In this document: positions 54,077 to 63,579 of the stretch, piece by piece
Position numbering within the stretch: the first letter of the stretch is position 1
How the letters are laid out: each line of letters begins with the position of its first letter
Assembly (NCBI GenBank): GCA_963840535.1
Contig: CAWIZJ010000043.1
Span: 186,001 to 250,000 of the forward strand
DNA from: VAZQ01 sp963840535
Lineage (GTDB): Bacteria; Pseudomonadota; Alphaproteobacteria; Rhizobiales; Xanthobacteraceae
DNA length: 64,000 nt
Direction of reading: 5' to 3'
Made by a program: the position numbers and the translations under genes
Notes under the pieces: generated by a model
Database searches by the model: none
What the model saw: only the letters and a program-made list of their open reading frames with translations
What the model was told of the DNA's origin: nothing

Positions 54077-56176
54077 CTACCCGGCACGGATGAGCCGGAT
54101 CGCCTCGTCGCGCTCGAACAGATAGAGCAGGTGCCGCAACGCCTGTCCGCGCTGGGAGGCGAGCTTGGGATCGCGCGCCAGCACCAGCGAGGCATCGTCG
54201 CGGGCGGGACCGATCAGCCTGCCGTGCACCTCGATGCGGGCGATGCGGAAGCCCGGCAGGCCCGATTGCCGCGTGCCGAGCACGTCGCCTTCGCCACGCA
54301 GCCGCAGGTCCTCCTCGGCGATCCGGAAGCCGTCCTCGGTCTCGCGCATGATGGCGAGCCGCGCCTTGGCGGTCGCACCGAGCGGCGTCCTGTAGAGCAG
54401 CAGGCAGCTCGAGTGCCCGCTGCCGCGTCCGATCCGCCCGCGCAGCTGGTGCAGCTGCGCCAGCCCGAAGCGCTCGGCATGCTCGATCACCATGGCGGTC
54501 GCCTCCGGCACGTCGACCCCCACCTCGATGACCGTGGTGGCGACCAGGAGCCGGGTCTCGCCGGCCGCAAAACCCGCCATCGCGCGATCCTTGTCGGCGC
54601 CCTTCATGCGGCCATGCACCAGACCAACAAGCGCGCCGAAGCGGGCCCGAAGCGCGGCGAAGCGCTCCTCGGCGGCGGCAAGATCGGTGTTCTCGGTGGC
54701 TTCGACCAGCGGGCAGACCCAGTACACCCGGCGGCCGTCGGCGAGCGCGCGCCCGACCGCCTCGACCACGTCCGCAAGCCGGTCGAGCGGGACCGTCCGG
54801 GTGTCGATCGGCTTGCGGCCGGCGGGTTTCTCGCGCAGCTCCGAGGCGTCCATGTCACCGAAATAGGTGAGCACCAGGGTCCGCGGGATCGGCGTTGCGG
54901 TCATCACCAGCACGTCGACCGCCTCGCCCTTTCTCGCCAGCGCGAGGCGTTGATGCACCCCGAAGCGGTGCTGCTCGTCGACCACCGCCAGCGCGAGGTC
55001 GCGGAACCCGACGTCTTCCTGGAACAGGGCGTGCGTGCCGATGAGCATCTGGATGTCGCCGCCGGCGAGCTTGCGCAGCAGCTCGCTGCGCTCGCGGCCG
55101 CGCTCGCGGCCGGTGAGGATGGCGACCTCGATGCCGGCCGCACCGGCAAGCGGCGCGATGGTGTCGAGATGCTGACGCGCCAGAAGCTCGGTCGGCGCCA
55201 TCAGCGCGGCCTGGCGGCCGCTCTCGATCACGGTTGCCGCCGCGAGCAGCGCCACCACGGTCTTGCCCGATCCCACGTCGCCCTGGAGCAGCCGCAACAT
55301 GCGTTCCGGCTTGGCGAGGTCGGCGACGATGTCGGCGACGACGCGCTGCTGCGAACGTGTGAGCGAAAAGGGCAGCGCCCGGATCAGCCGTTCCCGCAAG
55401 TGGCCGCTGCCCGACGTCGGCCGGCCGGCCGGCCGCCGCTGGTGTGCCCGCAGCAGCGCGAGCGCAAGCTGGCCGGCGAGCAGCTCGTCATAGGCGAGCC
55501 GCGACCACGCCGGTCCTTCGGGAAGCACGTCGGACGGCTCGGCCGGCCGATGCAGCGTCTGCAGCGCCTGTGCAAACGTTGGAAGACGCTCGCGCGCGAT
55601 CCAGCTTTCGTCCTGCCATTCCGGCAGATGGGGCAGGCGGGCGAGCGCGGCGGCGGCGGCCTTGCCGACCGGGTTCAGGCCGAGCCCCTCGGTCAGCCGG
55701 TACACCGGCTCGACCAGCGGCAGCTTCGCCAGCTCCGCCTCCGCCACCACCCGGTCGGGATGCACCATCTGCCGCATGTGGTCGTAGAGCGAGATCATCC
55801 CGGAGACATAGACCCGCGCACCGACCGGGAGCAGCCGCCGCAGGTAGTCGCGATGCGCGCTGAAGAACGTCAGGACGAGGTCGCCGGTGTCGTCGCTGGT
55901 GTAGACCTGGTAGGGCGCCCGCGGCCGGTTGGGTGGCGGCGGGCGATGGCGGTCGACGGTGACCGCGACGGTCACGACGGTGTCGTAGAGCACATCGCGG
56001 AGCTTCGGTTGGGCCCGGCGGTCGATGGTGCCGGTCGGCAGATGAAGCAGGAGATCGACGATGCGCGGCGTGTGGTCGCGATCGAGCAGCTTGCGGTAGA
56101 GCTTCTCCATCCTCGGCCCGACGCCGGACAGTGTCGTGATCGCGGCGAACAACGGATCGAGCAGGCTCGGGCGCAT
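54077..56176 (-). CDS. recG: ATP-dependent DNA helicase RecG
   Basis: Reverses stalled replication forks and processes branched DNA. 699 residues, intact. N-terminal wedge/OB domain includes GVGPRMEKLYRKLLDRDHTP and VTVDRHRPPPPNRPRAPYQV. Helicase motifs: SLTRSQQRVV (Q-like), LLQGDVGSGKTVVALLAAAT (Walker A), LALAVVDEQHRFGVHQR (DEQH), VMTATPIPRTLVLTYFGDMD (III), LLVATTVIEVGVDVPEATAM (V) and QLRGRIGRGSGHSSCLLLY (VI). ATG 56176 fits the family start; the frame remains open upstream as a shadow of mfd. Convergent with DUF502 and divergent from sdhE. Confidence 0.98.
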   Translation of the reverse strand: MRPSLLDPLFAAITTLSGVGPRMEKLYRKLLDRDHTPRIVDLLLHLPTGTIDRRAQPKLRDVLYDTVVTVAVTVDRHRPPPPNRPRAPYQVYTSDDTGDLVLTFFSAHRDYLRRLLPVGARVYVSGMISLYDHMRQMVHPDRVVAEAELAKLPLVEPVYRLTEGLGLNPVGKAAAAALARLPHLPEWQDESWIARERLPTFAQALQTLHRPAEPSDVLPEGPAWSRLAYDELLAGQLALALLRAHQRRPAGRPTSGSGHLRERLIRALPFSLTRSQQRVVADIVADLAKPERMLRLLQGDVGSGKTVVALLAAATVIESGRQAALMAPTELLARQHLDTIAPLAGAAGIEVAILTGRERGRERSELLRKLAGGDIQMLIGTHALFQEDVGFRDLALAVVDEQHRFGVHQRLALARKGEAVDVLVMTATPIPRTLVLTYFGDMDASELREKPAGRKPIDTRTVPLDRLADVVEAVGRALADGRRVYWVCPLVEATENTDLAAAEERFAALRARFGALVGLVHGRMKGADKDRAMAGFAAGETRLLVATTVIEVGVDVPEATAMVIEHAERFGLAQLHQLRGRIGRGSGHSSCLLLYRTPLGATAKARLAIMRETEDGFRIAEEDLRLRGEGDVLGTRQSGLPGFRIARIEVHGRLIGPARDDASLVLARDPKLASQRGQALRHLLYLFERDEAIRLIRAG

Positions 56177-56356
56177 TCGGGCATCCACGCTCGGTGGCCG
56201 CAGATGCTGCCGCCTGCGCGTCCGCTTGGCAATTTCTCCGGGGACCTCGAATTGAGAGGCGGATGACGGAGCTGACAGCGGCGGGCGGCCCAGATATAGA
56301 GGGCCTGCCCGGCTCGTCCGGGCTTTTGGCGTTGCGTGCTGGAACGCGAGGAGCCG

Positions 56357-56686
56357 ATGACCGGCATCACCCGATCGAGCGAAGGACTGGATGCGCGCCG
56401 GCGCAGGCTCCTGTTCCGCGCCTGGCGTCGCGGCATGCGGGAAACCGACTTGATCACCGGGCGTTTCGCCGAGGCTGCGATCGAGCAGCTCAGCGAGGAT
56501 GAGCTCACGGAGCTCGAGCACATGCTGGACGTCCCCGACCGCGAGCTGCTCGCCTGGGTCACCGGCGAGGCGGCGGTGCCGGTGCGCTATGACACGCCGC
56601 TGTTCCGCCGGCTGCGCGAGTTCAGCCGGCGCGGTCCGCTCCCCGACCCGCCTGCGCAGGCGGGATCCGGAAAGCGAGAAGCGTGA
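56357..56686 (+). CDS. sdhE: FAD assembly factor SdhE
   Basis: Promotes covalent flavinylation of succinate dehydrogenase. 109 residues, intact, with the five-helix-bundle signature RRRRLLFRAWRRGMRETDLI; the catalytic RGxxE-type segment reads RGMRETD. Also ELTELEHMLDVPDRELLAWV. ATG 56357 follows gaggag. Its stop is 1 bp before the mfd GTG, so the two are co-transcribed. The recG-sdhE-mfd order is common in rhizobia. Confidence 0.95.
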   Translation: MTGITRSSEGLDARRRRLLFRAWRRGMRETDLITGRFAEAAIEQLSEDELTELEHMLDVPDRELLAWVTGEAAVPVRYDTPLFRRLREFSRRGPLPDPPAQAGSGKREA

Positions 56687-56687
56687 G

Positions 56688-59600
56688 GTGAGCGTGGCAC
56701 GCGGTCCCGCCGAGCTGCTCGCGCCCTCCCGCCCGCTCGTCCTGGCGGAGGTCGCCGACGGCGCCGAAGGCCTGGTGGTGGGAGATCTCGCGCGCGCAGT
56801 GGCGGCGCGCCCCGATGCGGCGGCGACGAGCCTGGTGGTGATCTGCCGCGACGGGCCGCGCATGGCCGCGCTCGCCCGCGCGCTCGCTTTCTTCGCGCCC
56901 GATCTGATCGTGCTGGAGCTGCCGGCCTGGGACTGCCTGCCATACGATCGGGTGTCGCCCCATGCCGCCTTCGTTGCCCAGCGCATGACCACGCTGTCGC
57001 GGCTCGCGCACACCAAGGGCCACGAACGCGCCTCGGTTCTTCTCACCACCGTCAATGCCGCTCTCCAGCGTGTGCCGGCGCGGGAGTTCGTCGCCCGGCA
57101 GTCGCTGTCGGTCGCGCCCGGCAACGTGCTGGCCATGGACGGCATCACCCGCTGGCTCGAGCTCAACGGATTCGTGCGCGCCTCGACCGTGCGCGAGCCC
57201 GGCGACTATGCGGTGCGGGGGGGCATCATCGATCTCTATGCGCCGGGCATGGCCGATCCGGTGCGGCTCGATTTCTTCGGCGACTCGCTCGAGACCATCC
57301 GCAGCTTCGATCCCGAGAGCCAGCGCACCACCGATCAGCTGCGCGCGCTCGACCTGGTGCCCGTGGCCGAGTTTCAGCTCACCAGCGAGACCATCAAGCG
57401 CTTCCGCCTCGGCTATCTGGAGGCGTTCGGCGCACCCGCGCCCGACGACCTGCTGTACCAGGCGGTGAGCGAGGGCCGGCGCCATCCCGGCATGGAGCAC
57501 TGGCTGCCGCTGTTCCACGATCGGCTCGACACGGTGCTCGACTACGTGCCGGGCTCGATCGTCGTCCTGGAGCCGCTGGTCGACGATGCCGCGCGCGAGC
57601 GCCTCGCCCAGATCAGGGACTACTACGACGCACGCCAGCAGGCGCTCAACCGGCGCGATGCCGGGCCGCCCTACAAGCCGCTGGCGCCCGAGCGGTTGCA
57701 TCTCGGGGAAGACGAATGGCGCGCACGGCTCGACGCCGTCGCACTGGCGCGGCTCACCCCGTTCGCGGTGCCGGCGGGGCAGGGGCCGGCGATCGAGATC
57801 GGCACCCGGCAAGGGCGCAACTTCGCCGCCGAGCGCGCCGAACCCGGCCGCAACGTGTTCGAGGCGGTCACCCGCCACGTCGCCGCGCTGCAGGCCGCCG
57901 GCAAGCGCGTCGTCATCGCCCTGTGGAGCGAGGGCGCGCGCGAGCGCATGAGCCACGTGCTCGCCGACCATGCGCTCGCCAATCTCGCGCCGGTGGCATC
58001 GTGGCCGCAGGCGCTGGCGCTGCCCGCGCCGCAAGTCGGGCTCGCCGTGCTCGGCCTCGAGAGCGGATTCGAGACCGCCGACGCGGCGGTGATCGGCGAG
58101 CAGGACATCCTGGGCGACCGCCTGGTGCGCCCGCGCCGGGCTGCGCGCCGCGCCGAGAATTTCATCGCCGAGGTGACCAGCCTCGCCGCCGGCGATCTCG
58201 TGGTCCATGTCGATCACGGCATCGGGCGATTCGTGGGCCTGCGTGCCATCGAAGCCGCCGGCGCCCCGCACGACTGTCTCGAGATTCACTATGCCGGCGG
58301 CGACAAGCTGTTCCTTCCGGTCGAGAATATCGAGCTCCTGTCCCGCTACGGCTCGGAGGAGACCCAGGTCGATCTCGATCGGCTCGGCGGCGGTGCCTGG
58401 CAGGCGCGCAAGGCGCGCATGAAGAGCCGCATCCGCGAGATCGCCGGCGAGCTGATCAAGATCGCGGCCGAGCGGCAATTGCGGGAGGCGCCGCGCCTCG
58501 CGGTCGAGCTCGGGATGTATGACGAGTTCTGCGCCGGCTTTCCGTACGAGGAGACCGACGACCAGCGCGCCGTGATCGCGGTCGTGGTCGAGGAGCTGGC
58601 ATCGGGTCGGCCGATGGACCGGCTCGTCTGCGGCGACGTCGGCTTCGGCAAGACCGAGGTGGCGTTGCGCGCTGCGTTCGTGACGGCGATGAACGGCAGG
58701 CAGGTCGCGCTGGTGGTTCCGACCACGCTGCTCGCCCGCCAGCACGCCAAGACCTTCGCGGATCGCTTCCGCGGCTTTCCGGTCCACATCGGCCAGGCCT
58801 CGCGCCTGGTGTCGGGCAAGGAATTGGCGCGGGTGAAGAAGGGTATCGCGGAGGGCGGCATCGATATCGTGATCGGCACCCATGCGCTGCTCGGCAGGAC
58901 CATCAAGTTCAGGGATCTCGCCCTGCTCATCGTCGACGAGGAGCAGCACTTCGGCGTCGCCCACAAGGAGCGGCTCAAGCAGTTGCGCGCCGAGGTCCAC
59001 GTCCTCACGCTGACCGCAACGCCGATCCCGCGCACGCTGCAGCTTGCCCTGTCGGGCGTGCGCGACCTGTCCATCATCGCCTCGCCGCCGGTCGACCGGC
59101 TGGCGGTTCGCACCTTCGTCTCGCCGTTCGATCCCGTGATCGTGCGCGAGGCGCTGCTGCGCGAGCGCTATCGCGGCGGGCAGTCCTTCTATGTGTGCCC
59201 GCGCATCGAGGATCTGGCGGGCGCCAAGACGTTCCTGGACAAGCACGTGCCGGAGGTGCGGGTCGCGGTGGCCCATGGACAAATGCCCGCGACCGCGCTC
59301 GAGGACATCATGTCCGCATTCTACGACGGCAAGTACGACCTGCTGCTGTCGACCGCGATCGTCGAATCCGGGCTCGACATTCCGACCGCCAACACGCTGG
59401 TCGTGCATCGTGCCGACCGCTTCGGGCTGTCGCAGCTCTATCAGCTGCGCGGGCGCGTCGGACGCTCGAAGCTGCGCGCCTATTCGCTGTTCACGCTGCC
59501 GGAGGCACGCAAGATCACGCCCCAGGCCGAGCGACGGCTGAAGGTGCTGCAGGCCCTCGACACGCTGGGCGCCGGTTTCCAGCTGGCGTCCCACGATCTC

Positions 59601-60203
59601 GACATCCGCGGCGCCGGCAATCTCCTGGGCGAGGAGCAGTCCGGCCACATCAAGGAGGTCGGCTTCGAGCTCTACCAGCAGATGCTGGAGGAGGCGGTGG
59701 CGAGCCTGAAGGCCGGCATCACCGCGCCGGTCGCCGACCGGTGGTCGCCGCAGATCACCATCGGCGCACCGGTCATGATCCCCGAGGACTATGTCGCCGA
59801 CCTGCCGGTGCGGCTCGCGCTCTACCGCCGGCTTGCCGAGATCGAGGACGAGGGCGCGATCGAGGCGTTCGCCGCCGAGCTCGTCGACCGCTTCGGGCCG
59901 TTGCCACAGGAGGTCGAGCATCTGCTCCAGGTCGTCGCCATCAAGCTCCTGTGCCGGGAGGCCAACGTGGAGAAGATCGAAACCGGACCCAAGGGCGCGG
60001 TGGTGTCGTTCCGCGACAATACCTTTGCCGATCCGGAGCGGCTGGTCGCGTTCATTCGCGATCAGGGCTCCGCCGTGCGGGTGCGGCCCGACATGAAGGT
60101 GGTGTTCCTCGACGATTGGGAACTGCCGGAGCAGCGGTTGCGGGGAACCGCGTCGATCCTGCGCCGCCTGGTGACGCTGGCGCGGCCGGCCAAGGCGGCC
60201 TGA
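56688..60203 (+). CDS. mfd: Transcription-repair coupling factor
   Basis: Removes RNA polymerase stalled at DNA damage and recruits UvrA. 1171 residues, intact. The N-terminal UvrB-like region has ELPAWDCLPYDRVSPHAAFV and REPGDYAVRGGIIDLYAPGM. The CarD-like RNA-polymerase-interacting domain (LVVHVDHGIGRFVGLRAIEA) follows, then RecG-like translocase motifs: RLVCGDVGFGKTEVALRAAF, LALLIVDEEQHFGVAHKERL, LTLTATPIPRTLQLALSGVR and QLRGRVGRSKLRAYSLF; the TRCF C-terminal domain closes it. GTG 56688 (or GTG 56694) is the likely start; upstream codons overlap sdhE. Confidence 0.97.
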   Translation: MSVARGPAELLAPSRPLVLAEVADGAEGLVVGDLARAVAARPDAAATSLVVICRDGPRMAALARALAFFAPDLIVLELPAWDCLPYDRVSPHAAFVAQRMTTLSRLAHTKGHERASVLLTTVNAALQRVPAREFVARQSLSVAPGNVLAMDGITRWLELNGFVRASTVREPGDYAVRGGIIDLYAPGMADPVRLDFFGDSLETIRSFDPESQRTTDQLRALDLVPVAEFQLTSETIKRFRLGYLEAFGAPAPDDLLYQAVSEGRRHPGMEHWLPLFHDRLDTVLDYVPGSIVVLEPLVDDAARERLAQIRDYYDARQQALNRRDAGPPYKPLAPERLHLGEDEWRARLDAVALARLTPFAVPAGQGPAIEIGTRQGRNFAAERAEPGRNVFEAVTRHVAALQAAGKRVVIALWSEGARERMSHVLADHALANLAPVASWPQALALPAPQVGLAVLGLESGFETADAAVIGEQDILGDRLVRPRRAARRAENFIAEVTSLAAGDLVVHVDHGIGRFVGLRAIEAAGAPHDCLEIHYAGGDKLFLPVENIELLSRYGSEETQVDLDRLGGGAWQARKARMKSRIREIAGELIKIAAERQLREAPRLAVELGMYDEFCAGFPYEETDDQRAVIAVVVEELASGRPMDRLVCGDVGFGKTEVALRAAFVTAMNGRQVALVVPTTLLARQHAKTFADRFRGFPVHIGQASRLVSGKELARVKKGIAEGGIDIVIGTHALLGRTIKFRDLALLIVDEEQHFGVAHKERLKQLRAEVHVLTLTATPIPRTLQLALSGVRDLSIIASPPVDRLAVRTFVSPFDPVIVREALLRERYRGGQSFYVCPRIEDLAGAKTFLDKHVPEVRVAVAHGQMPATALEDIMSAFYDGKYDLLLSTAIVESGLDIPTANTLVVHRADRFGLSQLYQLRGRVGRSKLRAYSLFTLPEARKITPQAERRLKVLQALDTLGAGFQLASHDLDIRGAGNLLGEEQSGHIKEVGFELYQQMLEEAVASLKAGITAPVADRWSPQITIGAPVMIPEDYVADLPVRLALYRRLAEIEDEGAIEAFAAELVDRFGPLPQEVEHLLQVVAIKLLCREANVEKIETGPKGAVVSFRDNTFADPERLVAFIRDQGSAVRVRPDMKVVFLDDWELPEQRLRGTASILRRLVTLARPAKAA

Positions 60204-60217
60204 GGGAAGGAAAACCC

Positions 60218-60796
60218 ATGCTCCGGATCTCGATCGCCGTGGTCCTCACGCTGATGATCGGCGCGCCGGCTGGCGCCCATACCGGCAGCGTGGCAGGCGG
60301 CTTTGCCGGAGGTTTGGCCCATCCGCTGTTCGGGGCGGACCACGTGGCGGCGATGGTGGCCGTGGGTTTGTGGGGCGCCTTTCTGGGAGCCCCAGCGATC
60401 TGGCTCCTCCCCATCGTGTTCCCGCTCGTCATGGCCGTCGGCGGCGTCGTCGCGATATTCGGCCTGCCGCTTCCCGGCGTCGAGGTCGGCATCGCACTGT
60501 CCGCCGTCGTGCTCGGGTCGATGGTGCTCATGGCGGCGCGGCCGCCGCTGTGGATCGCAGCCGTGCTGGTCGGTACCTTCGCGGTCTTTCACGGCTATGC
60601 CCACGGCGCCGAGTTGCCGCCGGGCGCGGACGCCGTCGCCTATTCCGCCGGCTTCGTGATCGCGACCGGGTTGCTGCACCTTTGCGGCATCTCCTTCGGT
60701 CTCCTGGCGCGCTGGCCCGCGGGACGCCTCGCCGTTCGCGCCGCCGGAGGTGCGATCGCGCTGGCCGGGGTCGCCTTCCTGAGCGGGTTCGGATGA
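60218..60796 (+). CDS. HupE/UreJ-family membrane protein
   Basis: A 192-residue integral membrane protein with a signal-like first helix (RISIAVVLTLMIGAPAGAHT) and the family's HPLFGADHVAAMVAVGLWG motif (His, Asp and His as probable metal ligands), then five further helices including VGTFAVFHGYAHGAELPPGA and GFVIATGLLHLCGISFGLLA. HupE/UreJ proteins are linked to nickel or cobalt uptake. ATG 60218 has gaaggaaaa upstream, 15 bp after mfd. The next gene overlaps by 4 bp. Confidence 0.9.
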   Translation: MLRISIAVVLTLMIGAPAGAHTGSVAGGFAGGLAHPLFGADHVAAMVAVGLWGAFLGAPAIWLLPIVFPLVMAVGGVVAIFGLPLPGVEVGIALSAVVLGSMVLMAARPPLWIAAVLVGTFAVFHGYAHGAELPPGADAVAYSAGFVIATGLLHLCGISFGLLARWPAGRLAVRAAGGAIALAGVAFLSGFG

Positions 60797-61315
60797 ACGG
60801 CTTCCTCACCGGACTGCTGCATCCGATGGCGGTGCCGACGCATGTCCTGGCGCTGATCGCAGCAGGCCTGCTCGTCGGGCAGCAAGGTGGCGGACGGATG
60901 CCGCTGCTGCTCGCGCTGTTCGCCGCGGGCGTGGCGGCGGGGCTGACCGCGCTGCGCGTTCGCCGCGCGACAGTGGTCGGCGGCCGATGCGCTGCTGGTC
61001 ACGGCGGCCGTGTCGGGAGCCCTGGTTGCTCTTGCGCGTCCGCTGCCGGTCTTGGCCTGCGCGACGCTCGCCACCGCGACCGGCATTGCGCTGGGACTGG
61101 ACTCGCCGCCCCGGGCGATCTCGCTGAACGTCGCCTTCCTGACGCTGATCGGCACCGGTCTCGGCGCAACGCTCGCGCTTGCGGTAGTCGCCACCGCTAC
61201 CCGCATCCTCACGCGGGCATGGCAGAAGATCGGCGTGCGAATTCTGGGCTCGTGGATCGCAGCCAGCGCGGTGCTCGTGCTGGCGCTGCATCTCGCCCGC
61301 GGGCGACTTTTCTAG
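60793..61315 (+). CDS. Second HupE/UreJ-like membrane protein, one frameshift
   Basis: ATG 60793 overlaps the upstream stop (ATGA). MNGFLTGLLHPMAVPTHVLA and LIAAGLLVGQQGGGRMPLLL recall the HupE opening with HPxxxPTH. After a shift near 60970 come ALVALARPLPVLACATLATA, AFLTLIGTGLGATLALAVVA and IAASAVLVLALHLARGRLF. About 174 residues and six helices. Probably works with its neighbour in metal uptake; no nickel-enzyme gene is nearby. Confidence 0.75.
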
Positions 61316-61362
61316 CAATGGCGATGTCCGGCAAACCGAGCAACCGCGTCAATTCGAGGGCA

Positions 61363-62019
61363 TCACTCGGCCGCTACGCGCTTGGCGTGCTCGTCGGCGG
61401 CACGCTCGATCGCCTGCGCCAGATGCTCGGGCGACTGGGCGCCTTGCACGGCGATGCGGCCCGCGAAGATGAAGCAGGGCACGCCGTCGATGCCGGCATC
61501 CTTGGCGGAATCGGCTTCCTGCGCAACGCGCGCCACGTCCTGCTCGCTCGCCAGCCGCTCGCGCACGAGCGGCCCATCGAGGCCGCAATCGACCGCGGCC
61601 CTGATCAGCACCTCGCGGTCGGTGAGATCGCCCCCCTCGGTGAAATAGAGATCCATCAGCCGCTGCTTCATGCGCGCGGCATTGCCGCTCTCGCCCGCCC
61701 ACAGGATCAGGCGATGGCAATCGAGCGTGTTGGGTTGTCGCTTGATCGAGTCGATCACGTAGGTCAGGCCCTCGCCGGCGGCGGCATGAGCGACGCGCTG
61801 CGCGATGGCGCGGTAGCGTTCCGGCGAGCCGAACTTGGTGGTCAGATACTCTTCCCGGCTGATGCCCTCACGCGGCACCCAGGGATTGAGGAAATAGGGC
61901 CGGAAACGGATCTCCACATCGATATCGGGCCTGAGCGCGATCGCCTTTTCGAGCCGACGCTTGCCGATGAAGCACCAGGGACAGACGACGTCGGACACCA
62001 TGTCGATCGGAAGAGTCAT
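61363..62019 (-). CDS. DsbA-family (FrnE-like) oxidoreductase
   Basis: A 218-residue thioredoxin-fold protein with the CPWC active site at residues 13-16 (SDVVCPWCFIGKRRLEKAI), the FrnE-type FRPYFLNPWVPREGISREEY, and a cis-Pro loop AGIDGVPCFIFAGRIAVQGA. No signal peptide, so it is cytoplasmic. Relatives include 2-hydroxychromene-2-carboxylate isomerase-like and polyketide-associated FrnE proteins; the substrate is unknown. Confidence 0.93.
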   Translation of the reverse strand: MTLPIDMVSDVVCPWCFIGKRRLEKAIALRPDIDVEIRFRPYFLNPWVPREGISREEYLTTKFGSPERYRAIAQRVAHAAAGEGLTYVIDSIKRQPNTLDCHRLILWAGESGNAARMKQRLMDLYFTEGGDLTDREVLIRAAVDCGLDGPLVRERLASEQDVARVAQEADSAKDAGIDGVPCFIFAGRIAVQGAQSPEHLAQAIERAADEHAKRVAAE

Positions 62020-62153
62020 GGCCGGCTCCCTTGCGAGGCGGCCACACTATGCGTGTCGGTCCCTCGTGGCAACCAAGGCGCCCGCTGCGGTGGCCTATGC
62101 GATCCGTTGCGATCGGCGCAACGACGTCGGCGCGCGATCCGCCTTCCGCGCGA

Positions 62154-63413
62154 TCACTCGCCAGCGGCCTTCGGGCAGGCGCCCACCCGCGCCGCCAGCG
62201 TGCCGAGATTGTCGGTCGGCTTGAGGGTGGCGAGCGTGATGGTGGGCTTGATGCTGCGGTGGTCGGGGCCGGGCGAGAGCATGGTGTGCCGCAGCACACT
62301 GGCGATCCGGCGCGCGACCACGTGGGCGCTGCGCAGATCGGTCTCGGTGAATGCGGCGAGGATCGAGCCGTCCTGCTCGCTGCACGCAAAATCGATGTTG
62401 CGGACCAGGCGGGTGAACAATCGCGCGGCATCGATATGAGCGCGCCGTCCGCTCAATCCCTCGAACGAGAAGCGCGCGACGGTGAGCGCGCTGCCGGATC
62501 CCTCGGCCTCCTCCACCGCGCGCTCGAGATCACTCCAGAATGCCGCCGCGCCGAGGAGCCCGGTATCGGCATCGATGACACCCTTGGTCTCGAGCGATTT
62601 GAGCACACGTTCGAGCTGGCTTTCGAACACCTGCAGGCGCACGAACGGCAGCACCTGCTCGACCAGGCGCACCGGATCACCGGCGACCCGCACCAGGTTG
62701 GGCAGCCGCTCGTCATCGACGGCGGTATTGTTGAGCACGCCGACCGGAAGGTTGCGGAAGCGCGCATCCTCGGCGAGCACGGTGAGGAGGGCGCTGACGA
62801 CCCGCATGCCCAGGCCATCGCCCACGATCACGCCGTCGATGTCCCGCGCCTTGAGATAGTGCGCCGCGGTTTCCACGGTGAGCGCGCCGATGAGGCCGAC
62901 GCGCTCGCCGATGGCAACCGACAAGGCGGGATACGAGCCGCCGCGCCCGACGCACAGAACGGTGGCATGGTCGAGCACGTCGGGAGGGACGCCGGCCGGA
63001 ATTCCCTCCTTCGCCCCCGCGGTGTGCGCGCGCCGCAGCACGGTGGCGTGCAGCGACCTGACCCGCAACGCCGAGCACAGCCTGGCAACCAGGCGGTCGG
63101 TGAAATCATCGAGCGCGATCGGCAGCGCACCGGGGATCGCGGGCGCACCATCACTATCGGAGAGCGCGATGACCGGCATGACCGGCCCGCCGCGCGTCTC
63201 GATGCAGCGGACGAGAGCGCGCAGGTGGCGTTCCGGCGGTGCAGCTTCCGGCTCGACGACGGCGAGCGCCACCGGCTGGATCTCGGCAATCGCCGCCGGT
63301 GCATCGGCCCAGCGCGTCTCGACGATCGGGAAGGCGCCGGCCTTGCCCAGCACATCGAGCAGATCGGCCGCCGAGGCTTCGGCGACCACGACCATCGGAC
63401 CCAGGAGCGCCAT
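62154..63413 (-). CDS. Degenerate GGDEF-type signalling protein
   Basis: About 419 residues. The N-terminal half resembles a receiver/PAS-like region (PMVVVAEASAADLLDVLGKA, DIDGVIVGDGLGMRVVSALL). The C-terminal third has the layout of a GGDEF domain (DTGLLGAAAFWSDLERAVEE, ALTVARFSFEG, ACSEQDGSILAAFTETDLRS, VVARRIASVLRHT), but the GG(D/E)EF active-site loop is replaced by EQDGSILAAF. It is therefore unlikely to make cyclic di-GMP. ATG 63413 is preferred over GTG 63419. Confidence 0.7.
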   Translation of the reverse strand: MALLGPMVVVAEASAADLLDVLGKAGAFPIVETRWADAPAAIAEIQPVALAVVEPEAAPPERHLRALVRCIETRGGPVMPVIALSDSDGAPAIPGALPIALDDFTDRLVARLCSALRVRSLHATVLRRAHTAGAKEGIPAGVPPDVLDHATVLCVGRGGSYPALSVAIGERVGLIGALTVETAAHYLKARDIDGVIVGDGLGMRVVSALLTVLAEDARFRNLPVGVLNNTAVDDERLPNLVRVAGDPVRLVEQVLPFVRLQVFESQLERVLKSLETKGVIDADTGLLGAAAFWSDLERAVEEAEGSGSALTVARFSFEGLSGRRAHIDAARLFTRLVRNIDFACSEQDGSILAAFTETDLRSAHVVARRIASVLRHTMLSPGPDHRSIKPTITLATLKPTDNLGTLAARVGACPKAAGE

Positions 63414-63579
63414 GATCACGAGCCCGGTTTGAGCTGGCGAGAATGCGTCACCCTAGGCGAGGGCTGTTAACGAACCGCCAATGCTCTCGTCCGGCGTCGG
63501 AAGGCGACCGGCCATCCGCGAAAGCGATGCTCGATCGCCCGCGACTCGGTGGCGGACCCGGCGCGCGGATCGTCGAGGA

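Noticed and set aside
53411..56266. A 951-codon rightward frame opposite recG
   Set aside because: Shadow of recG with no domain signatures; overlaps DUF502 in another frame.
54077..57166. RecG frame starting as far upstream as 57166
   Set aside because: The extra 330 residues lie antisense to sdhE and mfd and are low-complexity Ser/Arg; the family start is at 56176.
56622..59921. A 1099-codon leftward frame opposite mfd
   Set aside because: Mirror of mfd codon bias; His/Arg/Leu-rich without recognisable motifs, while mfd carries every helicase motif.
63467..63579. Extension of the solute-binding protein to a stop at 63467
   Set aside because: The family-like C-terminus ends at 63580 in another frame; the longer frame is Arg-rich read-through after an indel.
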